DNA of 64,000 nt from the NCBI GenBank assembly GCA_964537285.1, contig CAZHZT010000008.1, positions 1 to 64,000 of the forward strand. The letters run 5' to 3'. The position numbers were made by a program, and so were the translations under genes. Below are positions 25,818-34,866 of the stretch, piece by piece; position 1 is the stretch's first letter, and the number at the start of each line of letters is the position of its first letter. The notes beneath the pieces were generated by a model, which was not told the DNA's origin, did no database searches, and worked only from the letters and a program-made list of their open reading frames with translations. This stretch comes from CAZHZT01 sp964537285 (lineage in GTDB: Bacteria > Bacteroidota > Bacteroidia > Chitinophagales > Saprospiraceae).

Positions 25818-27200
25818 ATGAAATTTTTGTTTAAACAAATTGATATTGCACCGCTAGTATTTTTTCGCATCATTTTCGGCATACTGGCTTTTGCGGATAT
25901 TTGCGGCCAGTGGTTTTATTATCATTTATATAAAAAATACTTCGTTGCGGATGCTTTTCACTTTAAATATTATTGGTTCGATTGGGTACACCCAATGCCT
26001 GAGCCCTGGATGTCCTTAATGTTCGCAGGGATGTTGGTAGCTGCCACCCTGATCGTATTGGGGAAATGGTATAGAATAAGTGCTCTTTATTACGCCATCA
26101 CCTTTACCTATGTTTTTTTGAGCGAAAAAGCGCTTTATTTAAATCATGGGTACTTGTTTTGCCAGCTGTGTTTTTTTATGGCTTTGGTTCCGGCCAACCG
26201 GGCTTTTTCCCTGGATGTTCTAAAACGTCCTGAGTTGCGATTGAAAACAACTCCTTACTGGACGATTTTCATTCTTCAGTTTTTAATGGGAATCGTATAT
26301 TTCTATGGTGGGATCGCCAAGTTGAACCCTGATTGGCTGCAAGCTGTTCCAATACAACAATGGGTTGGAGCAAAGAGTAATATGCCTGTTCTGGGTTGGA
26401 TTTGGGGGCAGAAATGGACCGCTTATTTCATTGCGTATGGAGGGGTTATTTTTGATCTTTCCATTACTTTTTTCCTGATTTTCAAGCCTACCAGGAAATG
26501 GGCCTTTTTGTTCGTTCTCTTTTTTCACCTAACCAATACCATCATTTTCAAGATCGGAATATTCCCCTGGCTTTCCATCGCCATAAGTGCGCTCTATTTT
26601 TCTCCGGATTTTGTGCGCAAGTCTTTAGACTGGCTGGGTAATAGGTTGAGCATCATCAACAGGTGGCGAGAAATGTGGAGCCAATTGATCGATAGGAAAA
26701 CCGAAGGTATGACGTTGGCCCCCTTTCAGTATTCAGCGGCCAGTAAGGCTTTGATAACCATTGTGGTTATTTTATTTGGGCTTTTTCACTTAACTTATCC
26801 ATTCAGGCATCATTTAATTAAAGAAGATGTAGCCTGGACGGAAGAAGGCCATCGGTTTTCCTGGAGAATGATGTTGAGAAGTAAGCGAGGCAAGGGTAAG
26901 CTCTTGGTGGAGAGGCCTAATTCGGATGAAAGACATACGGTTGAGCTGAAAGATTATCTGAACGAACGGCAGATACGCAAATTGTTCGGTCACCCGGATA
27001 TGATTATTCAGTTTGCCCATTATATTCGCGATGAATACAAGGCGAAAGGAATTGATGATGTAGAAATTTACGCCTTTATTTCTGTTAGTCATAACTATAG
27101 AGCGTACCGGAAATACATCGACAGCAGCGTTGATCTCGCTAAAGTGAAATGGGATCCGTTCCGGCATAGCCCCTGGATTGAAAAAGGATTTGAATATTGA
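25818..27200 (+). CDS. HTTM-domain membrane protein
   Basis: Protein of 460 aa with about eight hydrophobic helices in the first 280 residues and the typical block YLNHGYLFCQLCFFMALVPANR. This is the HTTM domain shared with vitamin K-dependent gamma-carboxylase; bacterial members are mostly uncharacterised. The soluble C-terminal part (about 320-460) contains WRMMLRSKRG. The stop codon lies within the stem of the following hairpin. Confidence 0.9.
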   Translation: MKFLFKQIDIAPLVFFRIIFGILAFADICGQWFYYHLYKKYFVADAFHFKYYWFDWVHPMPEPWMSLMFAGMLVAATLIVLGKWYRISALYYAITFTYVFLSEKALYLNHGYLFCQLCFFMALVPANRAFSLDVLKRPELRLKTTPYWTIFILQFLMGIVYFYGGIAKLNPDWLQAVPIQQWVGAKSNMPVLGWIWGQKWTAYFIAYGGVIFDLSITFFLIFKPTRKWAFLFVLFFHLTNTIIFKIGIFPWLSIAISALYFSPDFVRKSLDWLGNRLSIINRWREMWSQLIDRKTEGMTLAPFQYSAASKALITIVVILFGLFHLTYPFRHHLIKEDVAWTEEGHRFSWRMMLRSKRGKGKLLVERPNSDERHTVELKDYLNERQIRKLFGHPDMIIQFAHYIRDEYKAKGIDDVEIYAFISVSHNYRAYRKYIDSSVDLAKVKWDPFRHSPWIEKGFEY

Positions 27201-27265
27201 TAACCATGCTTTAGTAACAGCCAAAACATAAGTTTTTTACTGTTACTAAAGCATGGTTATCAATA
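27195..27265. terminator. Perfect 26-bp hairpin after the HTTM gene
   Basis: Arms TATTGATAACCATGCTTTAG... pair without mismatch around a 19-nt loop. The left arm includes the stop codon of the upstream gene. Confidence 0.75.
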
Positions 27266-27310
27266 GACTTATTCTGCAACCTCAGAATAAGCCTAATAAG
27301 AATAAACGAT

Positions 27311-28336
27311 ATGATAAGAATAAAAGACATCATCCATTTTTTGGAGGAGCTCGCACCACCTTCCTATCAAGAGTCCTACGATAATTCAGGTTTGTTGGTC
27401 GGAAACCCCGACTGGGAAGTTAAAGGCGCTGTTGTTAGTCTGGACGCAATCGAAAGTGTTGTAGATGAAGCAATAGCGACTGGAGCCAATTTGGTTATTG
27501 CTCATCATCCTATTATATTTAAAGGGATGAAGCGATTGACAGGCAAAAATTATGTGGAAAGAACGGTAATTAAGGCCATCAAACACGATATAGCTATTTA
27601 CGCAATCCATACGAACCTGGATAATGTGTATTACAATGGCGTTAATAGTAAAATAGCGGAGCGGCTTGGACTTACTTCCACATCAATCCTTGCTCCAAAA
27701 AAAATGTGGACAAATCTAAAGCTAAGTTTGCCAATTGACCAAAAAGATGCGCTTGAGTTATCTTTAAAAGAAAAACTTCCCTCAGGGACCTTCCAGGTCA
27801 GAGCATATTCAGCGATCGAGGAAGGAATCGCTCAGTTGGATCTACTCATCGAGAGTGGACGGCAAAATGTTGCACGAAAGCACATTTCGGAAATCATCGG
27901 GAATAATGAGATCCTATCAACAGGAGAGGTTCAAAGCCATACGCCTAATGTAGGCTCGGGAATGATAGGTGTATTACCTGAAGCGATCTCTGAAACAGCC
28001 TTTCTTGAACATATAAAAAGCAGCCTTAACGTTTCCTGTATCCGGCATACACAATTACTGGGGAAAACGGTCAAAAAAGTTGCTTTATGTGGTGGAGCCG
28101 GGAGCTTTTTGCTTTCGACAGCAATGAGGCAAAAAGCCGACTTTTTCATCACTGCTGATTATAAGTACCATGAGTTTTTCGATGCCGATAATCAAATTGT
28201 AATTGCTGATATCGGGCATTATGAGAGTGAACAATTTACAATAGAACTTATTTATCAATTGATTAGAGATAATTTTAGTACTTTTGCGGTTCGATGTACG
28301 GAAACCAGCACTAACCCGGTGAAATATTACTTTTAG
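27311..28336 (+). CDS. Nif3-like dinuclear metal protein
   Basis: Protein of 341 aa of the NIF3/YbgI family, a toroidal hexamer with two metal ions per subunit. LVIAHHPIIFKGMKRL and AIHTNLDNV carry metal-binding His and Asp, and DIGHYESEQ near the end supplies the last His and Glu. It includes the inserted middle domain usual for the longer bacterial members. Reaction unknown. Followed after 65 bp by the zinc-ribbon gene, a pairing often seen in Bacteroidota. Confidence 0.95.
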   Translation: MIRIKDIIHFLEELAPPSYQESYDNSGLLVGNPDWEVKGAVVSLDAIESVVDEAIATGANLVIAHHPIIFKGMKRLTGKNYVERTVIKAIKHDIAIYAIHTNLDNVYYNGVNSKIAERLGLTSTSILAPKKMWTNLKLSLPIDQKDALELSLKEKLPSGTFQVRAYSAIEEGIAQLDLLIESGRQNVARKHISEIIGNNEILSTGEVQSHTPNVGSGMIGVLPEAISETAFLEHIKSSLNVSCIRHTQLLGKTVKKVALCGGAGSFLLSTAMRQKADFFITADYKYHEFFDADNQIVIADIGHYESEQFTIELIYQLIRDNFSTFAVRCTETSTNPVKYYF

Positions 28337-28401
28337 GTGAAGGGGTGAGGGCGAAAGTGAAGTTATCATTAAATAAAGTTAAACGACCAAATTAAATCTA
28401 T

Positions 28402-29169
28402 ATGGCAGTAAAGGATGCAAAAGATCTTAGTGTAGCAGAGAAACTAAGAAACCTTTCTAATCTTCAGCTTATCGACTCTGAAATCGATGAAATTGAAATT
28501 CTAAAAGGTGAGCTTCCAATGGAAGTAAAAGACCTTGAAGATGATATTGCAGGACTGGAAACGCGCATCAGTCGCCTGGAGAAGAACCTCAGTGATCTGG
28601 AGGGTGAAATCAGCCGCCATCAGAACAATATCAAGGAATCAGAAGCTTTGATAGAGCGTTATACACGTCAGTTGGATAACGTGAAGAATAACAGAGAGTA
28701 CGAAGCACTTACGAAGGAGCAAGAGATGCAAAAGCTGGAAATTCAGCTTTCAGATAAGAAAATCAAAGAAGCTCGTTATGATCTGACCCAGAAAGAAGAA
28801 TTGTTAACCCAGACTAAAGAACGTACCGAGATAAAGCAGAAAGACCTGGAAACAAAGAAGGTTGAGCTTGCTAAAATCATTGAAAAAACAGAAAAGGAAG
28901 AAGTAAAGCTCCGGAAAGAATCCGAAAAGGCGAGAAAGGTCATCGAAGATCGCTTGCTGAAAGCCTATGATAAAATCCGGAAAACTTACCGCAATGGTCT
29001 GGCTGTTGTGCAAGTAGAACGGGATTCTTGCGGCGGCTGCTACAATAAAATCCCTCCTCAGCTTCAACTGGAGATCGGGCTGCGTAAAAAAATTATCGTT
29101 TGTGAGCACTGTGGTCGGGTTCTGGTAGATGATGACATCCTGGAGGTAGGTAAGGAAGAAAAGAAATAA
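28402..29169 (+). CDS. Coiled-coil zinc-ribbon protein (CdsZ/zf-RING_7 type)
   Basis: Protein of 255 aa. Residues about 20-190 form a long coiled coil; the C-terminal CGGCYNKIPP and CEHCGRVL give the CxxC-CxxC zinc ribbon. The family is linked with Nif3-like proteins and, in some bacteria, DNA or RNA handling. Expected to be cytosolic. Both arms and ribbon are intact, so the full length is likely real. Confidence 0.92.
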   Translation: MAVKDAKDLSVAEKLRNLSNLQLIDSEIDEIEILKGELPMEVKDLEDDIAGLETRISRLEKNLSDLEGEISRHQNNIKESEALIERYTRQLDNVKNNREYEALTKEQEMQKLEIQLSDKKIKEARYDLTQKEELLTQTKERTEIKQKDLETKKVELAKIIEKTEKEEVKLRKESEKARKVIEDRLLKAYDKIRKTYRNGLAVVQVERDSCGGCYNKIPPQLQLEIGLRKKIIVCEHCGRVLVDDDILEVGKEEKK

Positions 29170-29178
29170 GAAATTTAG

Positions 29179-29384
29179 TTCTCAATCTGGATAAAATTAA
29201 AAAGCGTTTTGTAAAACTTTTCAAGTTCTACAAAACGCTTTTTAATTTAGTTCTTTGACATAAATTGTGAAAAAATGGAACTTCAAAATGATAATCCTTT
29301 CAACCACAAGAGCATTCAAGGCTTATCATTTTGAAGTTCCACACAATTTGTCAAAGAACGTTTAATTTTATCCAGATTGAGAAA
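29179..29384. repeat. Nested palindrome carrying family B copy 2
   Basis: Outer arms TCTCAATCTGGATAAAATTAA and complement (29362-29384) enclose a hairpin with AAAAAGCGTTTTGTA arms and then a complete family B element at 29250-29359. The family B copy seems to be inserted inside an older palindrome. Confidence 0.8.
29250..29359. repeat. Family B element, copy 2
   Basis: 110 bp, with the central part in the opposite direction to copy 1 (CCACAAGAGCATTCAAGGC). Confidence 0.9.
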
Positions 29385-29394
29385 AACTATTAGA

Positions 29395-30879
29395 ATGATA
29401 AAGTTAGTTCTAACTATCAAGCTGTTGTGTTTTTATCTTTTTCTTGAAGGGCAATATGACTTTGTCATAAATCCTCGACTGGAAGAAGCGTACGATTTGA
29501 TAGTGTCTCTACGAATGGAAGAGGCCCAAAAGCTATTGTCAGAAACAAAGCAACATGCCCCCAACAACTTAATGCCTTACTTTTTTGAGAATTATATTGA
29601 CTTCCTGACCGTATTCGTCCATGAAAACGAAAATGAGTTTAAGGTTTTAGAAAAAAATAAGGAGTGCAGGCTTAACTCGATGAGTAAAGGGGATAAAAAA
29701 TCGCCTTATTATCTTTATACTCAGGCAGAAATCCGGATACAATGGGCAATTGTTCGAATAAAGTTCGGAGAGTATCTCAGAGCATTCAATGAGCTCAGCA
29801 TAGCCTATAGCTTATTGAAAAAGAACGCTAAGCTTTTCCCGGACTTTATTTTGAATAAAAAAAGTATGGGCGTTTTACACACGCTGGTAGGAGCACTTCC
29901 TGATCAGTACAAATGGGGCGTGAAATTATTCGGCGGCTTAGACGGCACGGTCCATCAAGGAATGTTTGAACTTAAGGAAGTGTTGGAATATGCCTCCAAA
30001 ACACCTTTCCTTTTTGAACAAGAGTCCTTGTTGCTTTATGTTTTTTTACTGGTCAATATGAACTATGAAGCTCCCGAAGCCTGGGAAATCATTCATTTAG
30101 ACCAATTACGCCCCGAAGACAACCCCCTGCATGCTTACATTGGTGCAATGACTGCCAAACATCAAGGGGATGGAGACAGGGCTGTTTCTATTTTAAAATC
30201 TAAACCTCAAACAAAGGCCTATCTCTCTTTTCCGTATCTAGACTATATGCTCGGGGATGCCAAATTGAACAGACTGGATAAGGATGCTGATGTATATTTT
30301 CAAAAATATCTTCAAACCAATAAGGGCAACTTTCTAGTTAAAGAAGCCTATCAAAAATTAGCATGGAACGAGTTGGTTCAGGGAAATATTCAGGGGTATG
30401 AAGCTAATATGAAAAAATGCCTTAATGAAGGCTCTACTATTCACGAAAAAGACAAAAAGGCTTTACAAAATGCCCAAAACGGGAAAATACCCAATATTAC
30501 GTTGTTAAAAGCCCGTTTACTTTTTGATGGAGGCTATCTGTACCAAGCACATGCTTTGTTGCAAGGGAAAAGTCAACATTCTTTTGAAAATAGTGAAGAA
30601 AAAACGGAGTTTTTTTATCGCCAGGGACGCATTTTTCATAAGTTGGAAGAATTTTCTAAAGCTACCTTCTATTACAATGAAACCATTCGGTTAGGCGAAG
30701 CCCTTCCAAGATACTTTGCTTGCAATGCGGCCTTTCAGTTAGGGCTAATTTATGAAGGGAGAGGGCAGAAAGCCCTGGCAGAGGAAAGTTTCGAGAGATG
30801 CCTGGATATGAAACCCGAAGAATATCGAGAGAGTTTGCATCAAAAAGCGAAAGTGGGATTGGAAAGGTTAAAGAAATAA
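29395..30879 (+). CDS. TPR-repeat protein, exported
   Basis: About 494 aa from the ATG at 29395, chosen because the earlier TTG lies in the palindrome arm and this ATG begins a good signal sequence (MIKLVLTIKLLCFYLFLEG). The body is helical, with recognisable tetratricopeptide pairs near the end (FFYRQGRIFHKLEEFSKATF, AAFQLGLIYEGRGQKALAEE). Probably periplasmic; partners unknown. Its stop codon lies in the next hairpin. Confidence 0.82.
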   Translation: MIKLVLTIKLLCFYLFLEGQYDFVINPRLEEAYDLIVSLRMEEAQKLLSETKQHAPNNLMPYFFENYIDFLTVFVHENENEFKVLEKNKECRLNSMSKGDKKSPYYLYTQAEIRIQWAIVRIKFGEYLRAFNELSIAYSLLKKNAKLFPDFILNKKSMGVLHTLVGALPDQYKWGVKLFGGLDGTVHQGMFELKEVLEYASKTPFLFEQESLLLYVFLLVNMNYEAPEAWEIIHLDQLRPEDNPLHAYIGAMTAKHQGDGDRAVSILKSKPQTKAYLSFPYLDYMLGDAKLNRLDKDADVYFQKYLQTNKGNFLVKEAYQKLAWNELVQGNIQGYEANMKKCLNEGSTIHEKDKKALQNAQNGKIPNITLLKARLLFDGGYLYQAHALLQGKSQHSFENSEEKTEFFYRQGRIFHKLEEFSKATFYYNETIRLGEALPRYFACNAAFQLGLIYEGRGQKALAEESFERCLDMKPEEYRESLHQKAKVGLERLKK

Positions 30880-30920
30880 CAATCCAAGAGAAATTTTCAA
30901 TTTCTCTTGGATTGTTATTT
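30874..30920. terminator. Perfect 22-bp hairpin after the TPR gene
   Basis: AAATAACAATCCAAGAGAAA arms with a TTC loop; the left arm contains the stop codon. Confidence 0.75.
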
Positions 30921-30927
30921 CTTGACT

Positions 30928-31049
30928 CTAGATGATTTCATTTGGTCGAAATTCATTTAGGAAGCCTTTAAGGCAGGCAGTTAGGCCTGCCTGATCTCGT
31001 AGCCTTTGGTTCTCCCAAGGTTAAAAGAGGGATCAACTTCCGCGTAGCT
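30928..31049 (+). repeat. Family F element, left part
   Basis: CTAGATGATTTCATTTGG through CAACTTCCGCGTAGC matches the left 120 bp of the element at 2634, then stops about 13 bp before the end of the methyltransferase gene. Confidence 0.75.
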
Positions 31050-31062
31050 GTGGCTATTAGTT

Positions 31063-31812
31063 TTAAATTATATACAGGAAATGTTTGCTAACTAAATCGA
31101 TATTCGCATTCCTGACAAAGGGCTCCCAAAAGCTCAGGAGGGTATCTTGAGGCATTCGCTTTAAGCGCTCATTGAAGAGAAATCGCAACATTTTCATTCT
31201 GTTTTCGGTATTATCCGGGAAATGGATTTTATATGAAACTTCTTCCTTTTGAAAAGGGATATCCAGTTTTATTAAAGCATTTTCAACATCTTCCCGGATG
31301 TTATATGGAATGGATTCCTCTATTAAATCAAATCCAAATTTCCAGCATTGGATCAGTACATTCTCCATGCCGGACATGGTGAGGAGTATTTTTCCCTCAG
31401 ACAATCGGCATTTGTAAAACTGTTCCAGGATATTCTCAAGATTATCGACGTAGTAAAGCACATGATTGGAAAGGATTAAATTGTAATTGTTTCCAACCTC
31501 TGTTGTGAGACTACCAAAGTCTTTTACTGGATAATCAGAAAAAGCTCGAAGGCGCTCAACGGCCTTCCTGCGTCCTATCTCTCCGGGCTCTACAAGTGTT
31601 AATCTCAGTTGTTGAGGGCTCCAACCAGCCATTTGGAGAAATTGACGGGTAAAAGAGCCAGTGCCTCCACCAAAATCGAGCATCTGAATGCCGCCATTGA
31701 GGTCGATCAAATGTTTTTGGTAGGCCTTTAAATCATTTTCTCCTTCAGTGGAATGGTTTTCAAAGAAGGCGTAATCATCGAGGATGGTATCGAAGTTTTT
31801 GGATGCACTCAT
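31063..31812 (-). CDS. Class I SAM-dependent methyltransferase
   Basis: About 249 aa from the ATG at 31812 (MSASKNFDTILDDY). A longer reading from 31866 would start inside a 39-bp hairpin and is unlikely. Motif I is MLDFGGGTGSFTRQF, followed by TLVEPGE and LILSNHVLYYV, the usual SAM-binding order. Substrate unknown. No partner gene nearby. Confidence 0.88.
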   Translation of the reverse strand: MSASKNFDTILDDYAFFENHSTEGENDLKAYQKHLIDLNGGIQMLDFGGGTGSFTRQFLQMAGWSPQQLRLTLVEPGEIGRRKAVERLRAFSDYPVKDFGSLTTEVGNNYNLILSNHVLYYVDNLENILEQFYKCRLSEGKILLTMSGMENVLIQCWKFGFDLIEESIPYNIREDVENALIKLDIPFQKEEVSYKIHFPDNTENRMKMLRFLFNERLKRMPQDTLLSFWEPFVRNANIDLVSKHFLYII

Positions 31813-31833
31813 TTTGAAAAAATAGGTTAAAAA

Positions 31834-31930
31834 TATTTTCTTTTTTAATGCAGCCCGAAAAGGCATTTTTGCAACGCAAAAATGCCTTTTCGGGCTGCAT
31901 TAAAAAAGAAAATACCGCCGCGTAGCGGCA
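31834..31930. repeat. Family E element, copy 1
   Basis: A perfect 39-bp stem (TATTTTCTTTTTTAATGCAG... with an AAC loop, 31834-31914) followed by the small palindrome GCCGCGTAGCGGC. It fills the gap between two minus-strand genes. Confidence 0.8.
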
Positions 31931-31964
31931 TGAATTCGGTTCCAGACTTGCAAGTCGTTAATTA

Positions 31965-34514
31965 TCATTCTTTTATGATCATTTTTGTTGATCTCCGCCC
32001 ATTTTTATCACTTAATTCAAGATAGTAAGCTCCCTTAGGCAAGTCCTGTACATTTAGCGAACGGTTTAATATATTAGTAGCGAGTTCCCATCTTCTGGCT
32101 AATCTGCCATTTGCATCTACTAATTGCAGGGTGACGGGCAAAGAGCCGGCTTCTTCGACTTGTATATTCAATGCGTTCTTTACAGGATTAGGAAATACCT
32201 CCCAATTCCAGTTCGGCTTATTATTAGCTTGCTCAGTATTCACAAATGGCAGCTCTTCTAATGGGCTTTCCCAGACACCACTTCCGTGTGTAGCTGCTCT
32301 TAGTTTTCGATTGCTTGGCGAAATACTCAAGTGCATAACAAGTGTAGCGTCTGGCAAGCCAGTCGAGTAAAGCTCCCAACTGTCGCCATAGTCAACGGAA
32401 TAATATACGCCAAGGTCATTTCCGACATATATAATTTGAGGTTGTTGTGGGTCTACAACTACCGTGTTTGTTGGTACATCCGGCAACCCATTGTCTTGTG
32501 GAAACCAATAGCCTCCGCCATCTTCTGTTTTAAATAAATGTGCGGTGCCGAAGCCAGTGAACGTGGCATAAGCAATCTGGTTATTCTCCGGATCAAAAGC
32601 GATGTCCGTACAAATTCGATCAGGTAATCCTTGCATTTGGGTCCAGTTCTGGCCAGCATCAGAACTTTTAAAAACCAAAGCAGGAGGAGAGGATATCGGA
32701 GAGGTGCTCACATAAATTAATTGTTCGTCATCCGGAGCTACGGCAATAGTGAGGATCGGATTGCCCGGGCTAGGGGCTGTTGAAGAAGTTGCAGCCCAAA
32801 GGTTTCCTAAGTTTAAGGATCTGTATAGTTTTTCTGCACCTGCATAAACGATATTGGGCTTAGAAGGAGCTATTTCAAACGGGCCATTAAAATTAACCAG
32901 CTCTCCGCCGTATGGTACCCCAATGCCAAAGAAACTCTGCCCGCCATTATCCGAACGCAATAGACTTAAATTTTGGTAAGAGGCCAATATAATATCAGGG
33001 TTATCCGGATGAAGAGCGGTGCACATGCCATCACCCCCTATTACCCTCGTCCATGCATCATCTCCGGTGTAAATAGCAGTAGCATTATCTTGCATCCCTC
33101 CTATGGCAAGGAGCGAATCCTCGGCAGCATTAGAAAAGTTAGCATAAAACTGATGCGTCTGATAGCCTCCGTTTCGGCCTTCAAAGGTTTCTCCATTGTC
33201 TTCCGTTACGAATATACCTCCATCAGTGGCCATAAAAACCGTTTCTTGTAGCAGCGGATGATAATAAATACGGTGAATATCAGCATGTACATAATCATCC
33301 GGACCTTCGGGGCCTCCTACAGGAGGTTGGCCAAAATACCAGTTATACCAATAAGAGCGTTGCTCTAAAGTGGATCCTCCATCTTCAGAGACAAAGCCAT
33401 CTACCCCGACATAGATCAGGTGATCTTCATTCGTGGGGTCAACTGCTACATCATGAGAGTACCAGCCTTGATATTTGGCTACATCCTCGTTATTAACCAT
33501 CTGCCAATCATCTCCGCCGTTAGTAGACTTGAATAAACCAATGCTGTTAAAGTGATCCGCTACAGATGCATAGATGACTTTAGGGTTTGATTGAGAAATC
33601 GATAACAGTGTTTTACCTTTGTAGGATGCCGGTATCCCATTGGTAAGCTTTATGAAGTTGGCTCCTGCATCTTCAGAGCGATAAACTCCACTTACAGCGG
33701 TTCCATTAGGATCGAAACTACCGTGAGTAACAAAAATAACGCTGGTGTCAATAGGGCTCATTTCAATATCTACAGCCATTTTTACAGGGTGGATATTGTT
33801 CCAGGTATCGCCACTATTATAGGAGCGAAAAAGCCCTTCAGAGGTAGCGGCATAAACGGTATTGGGGTTCAATGGATTGATTACCAAATATTGTACTCCA
33901 GTAAACTCATCCAAACTCCAGTCGAGGGATTTTGTCCAGGTATTTCCGCCATCTTCCGTTTTTAAAATACCAATACCATAGGATCCTCGGGTCGTTCTCA
34001 CGGAATAACCAATACCTGTATCATCATAATTGTACAGCTCTCCGGTACCGATGTAAATAATATCCGGATTGGAAGGGTGAATAGCGATGGCTCCTACACC
34101 TAATACGGGAAAGCCTGTGGGGATATATTCCCATGCATTAACGCCTTTGCCTCCTGTGGTTGTTTTCCAGAGGCCACCACTGGCGGAGCCTGCAAAGATG
34201 ATGTCAGGGTTTGTTGGATGGAAGCCAAGGGAAATGGTTCTTCCACCGAAATTTTTGGGGCCGATGGGCGTCCAGTTGGCTTGAGTAGAATTGCGAGCAT
34301 TTGCTGCCATTTTTTTAGCTTCAAAGGCGCGCGTGAATTTATCTGTTGGAATTTTGGCGCCAGGGTAACTACGATAAAATGCCCAGTCATCCATGGATAG
34401 GCCTGCGCCGCTTTGTTCCTCGCGTTTTTGATTAGAAGGCCCTTCAGAGGAACATGAGGAAAAAAATAAACTGGTAAATAATAAGGTAAGCGAAATAAGG
34501 TATACGTTGTTCAT
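31965..34514 (-). CDS. Asp-box propeller protein with T9SS type A sorting tail
   Basis: Protein of 849 aa. Many Asp-box turns (TEDGGNTWTKS, YNSGDTWNN, TNGGDDWQM, SSDAGQNWTQ, SVDYGDSWELY) indicate one or two sialidase/sortilin-like beta-propellers. The last 75 residues are a T9SS type A sorting domain (WEVFPNPVKNALNIQV ... GAYYLELSDKNGRRSTKMIIKE). The N-terminus has a lipobox-like FFSSC (Cys21). It is expected at the cell surface through the GldKLMN machine encoded upstream in this window. Catalytic residues for a glycosidase are not evident. Confidence 0.92.
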   Translation of the reverse strand: MNNVYLISLTLLFTSLFFSSCSSEGPSNQKREEQSGAGLSMDDWAFYRSYPGAKIPTDKFTRAFEAKKMAANARNSTQANWTPIGPKNFGGRTISLGFHPTNPDIIFAGSASGGLWKTTTGGKGVNAWEYIPTGFPVLGVGAIAIHPSNPDIIYIGTGELYNYDDTGIGYSVRTTRGSYGIGILKTEDGGNTWTKSLDWSLDEFTGVQYLVINPLNPNTVYAATSEGLFRSYNSGDTWNNIHPVKMAVDIEMSPIDTSVIFVTHGSFDPNGTAVSGVYRSEDAGANFIKLTNGIPASYKGKTLLSISQSNPKVIYASVADHFNSIGLFKSTNGGDDWQMVNNEDVAKYQGWYSHDVAVDPTNEDHLIYVGVDGFVSEDGGSTLEQRSYWYNWYFGQPPVGGPEGPDDYVHADIHRIYYHPLLQETVFMATDGGIFVTEDNGETFEGRNGGYQTHQFYANFSNAAEDSLLAIGGMQDNATAIYTGDDAWTRVIGGDGMCTALHPDNPDIILASYQNLSLLRSDNGGQSFFGIGVPYGGELVNFNGPFEIAPSKPNIVYAGAEKLYRSLNLGNLWAATSSTAPSPGNPILTIAVAPDDEQLIYVSTSPISSPPALVFKSSDAGQNWTQMQGLPDRICTDIAFDPENNQIAYATFTGFGTAHLFKTEDGGGYWFPQDNGLPDVPTNTVVVDPQQPQIIYVGNDLGVYYSVDYGDSWELYSTGLPDATLVMHLSISPSNRKLRAATHGSGVWESPLEELPFVNTEQANNKPNWNWEVFPNPVKNALNIQVEEAGSLPVTLQLVDANGRLARRWELATNILNRSLNVQDLPKGAYYLELSDKNGRRSTKMIIKE

Positions 34515-34702
34515 GTGAATTTTTTTTTGGGAATGAAATTAAGGAAATCGCGGGAGTTTATTAAAAAAAAGTTTGGAAATAACATCAAATAACAAAAGAT
34601 TTGCCTGGTAAGTAACAAATAAAAAAGAATAGACCAGTCGTGTAACGACTAGTCTAATGTATGAAAATTTTTATAGGGTGTTCTCAAAGCGTCAAACGGG
34701 CA

Positions 34703-34789
34703 TTATCTGGTTATTTTTACAACCTTTTCGGTATGCAGTAAAGCTCCATCCTCCGAGTAGAACGTAATCAGATACGTACGATTTTGAGG
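34703..34789 (-). pseudogene. C-terminal remnant of a second T9SS sorting domain
   Basis: Minus-strand translation gives NRTYLITFYSEDGALLHTEK followed by VVKITR and a stop, the ending of a type A sorting tail. The reading is lost upstream, where a family E hairpin begins. It is a fragment of about 28 codons with no start and lies upstream of the intact propeller gene. Confidence 0.65.
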
Positions 34790-34866
34790 TGGCCGGAAGG
34801 GCAATTTTGCGAAGCAAAATTGCCCTTCCGGCCACCTTCAAAAGAAACTATCGCCGCGAAGCGGCG
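34782..34866. repeat. Family E element, copy 2
   Basis: Stem GGTGGCCGGAAGGGCAATTT with a GAA loop, then CGCCGCGAAGCGGCG. It cuts the T9SS remnant. Confidence 0.8.

Noticed and set aside
31813..31866. Upstream start of the methyltransferase
   Set aside because: The extra 18 codons lie largely in the family E stem; the ATG at 31812 gives a normal start.
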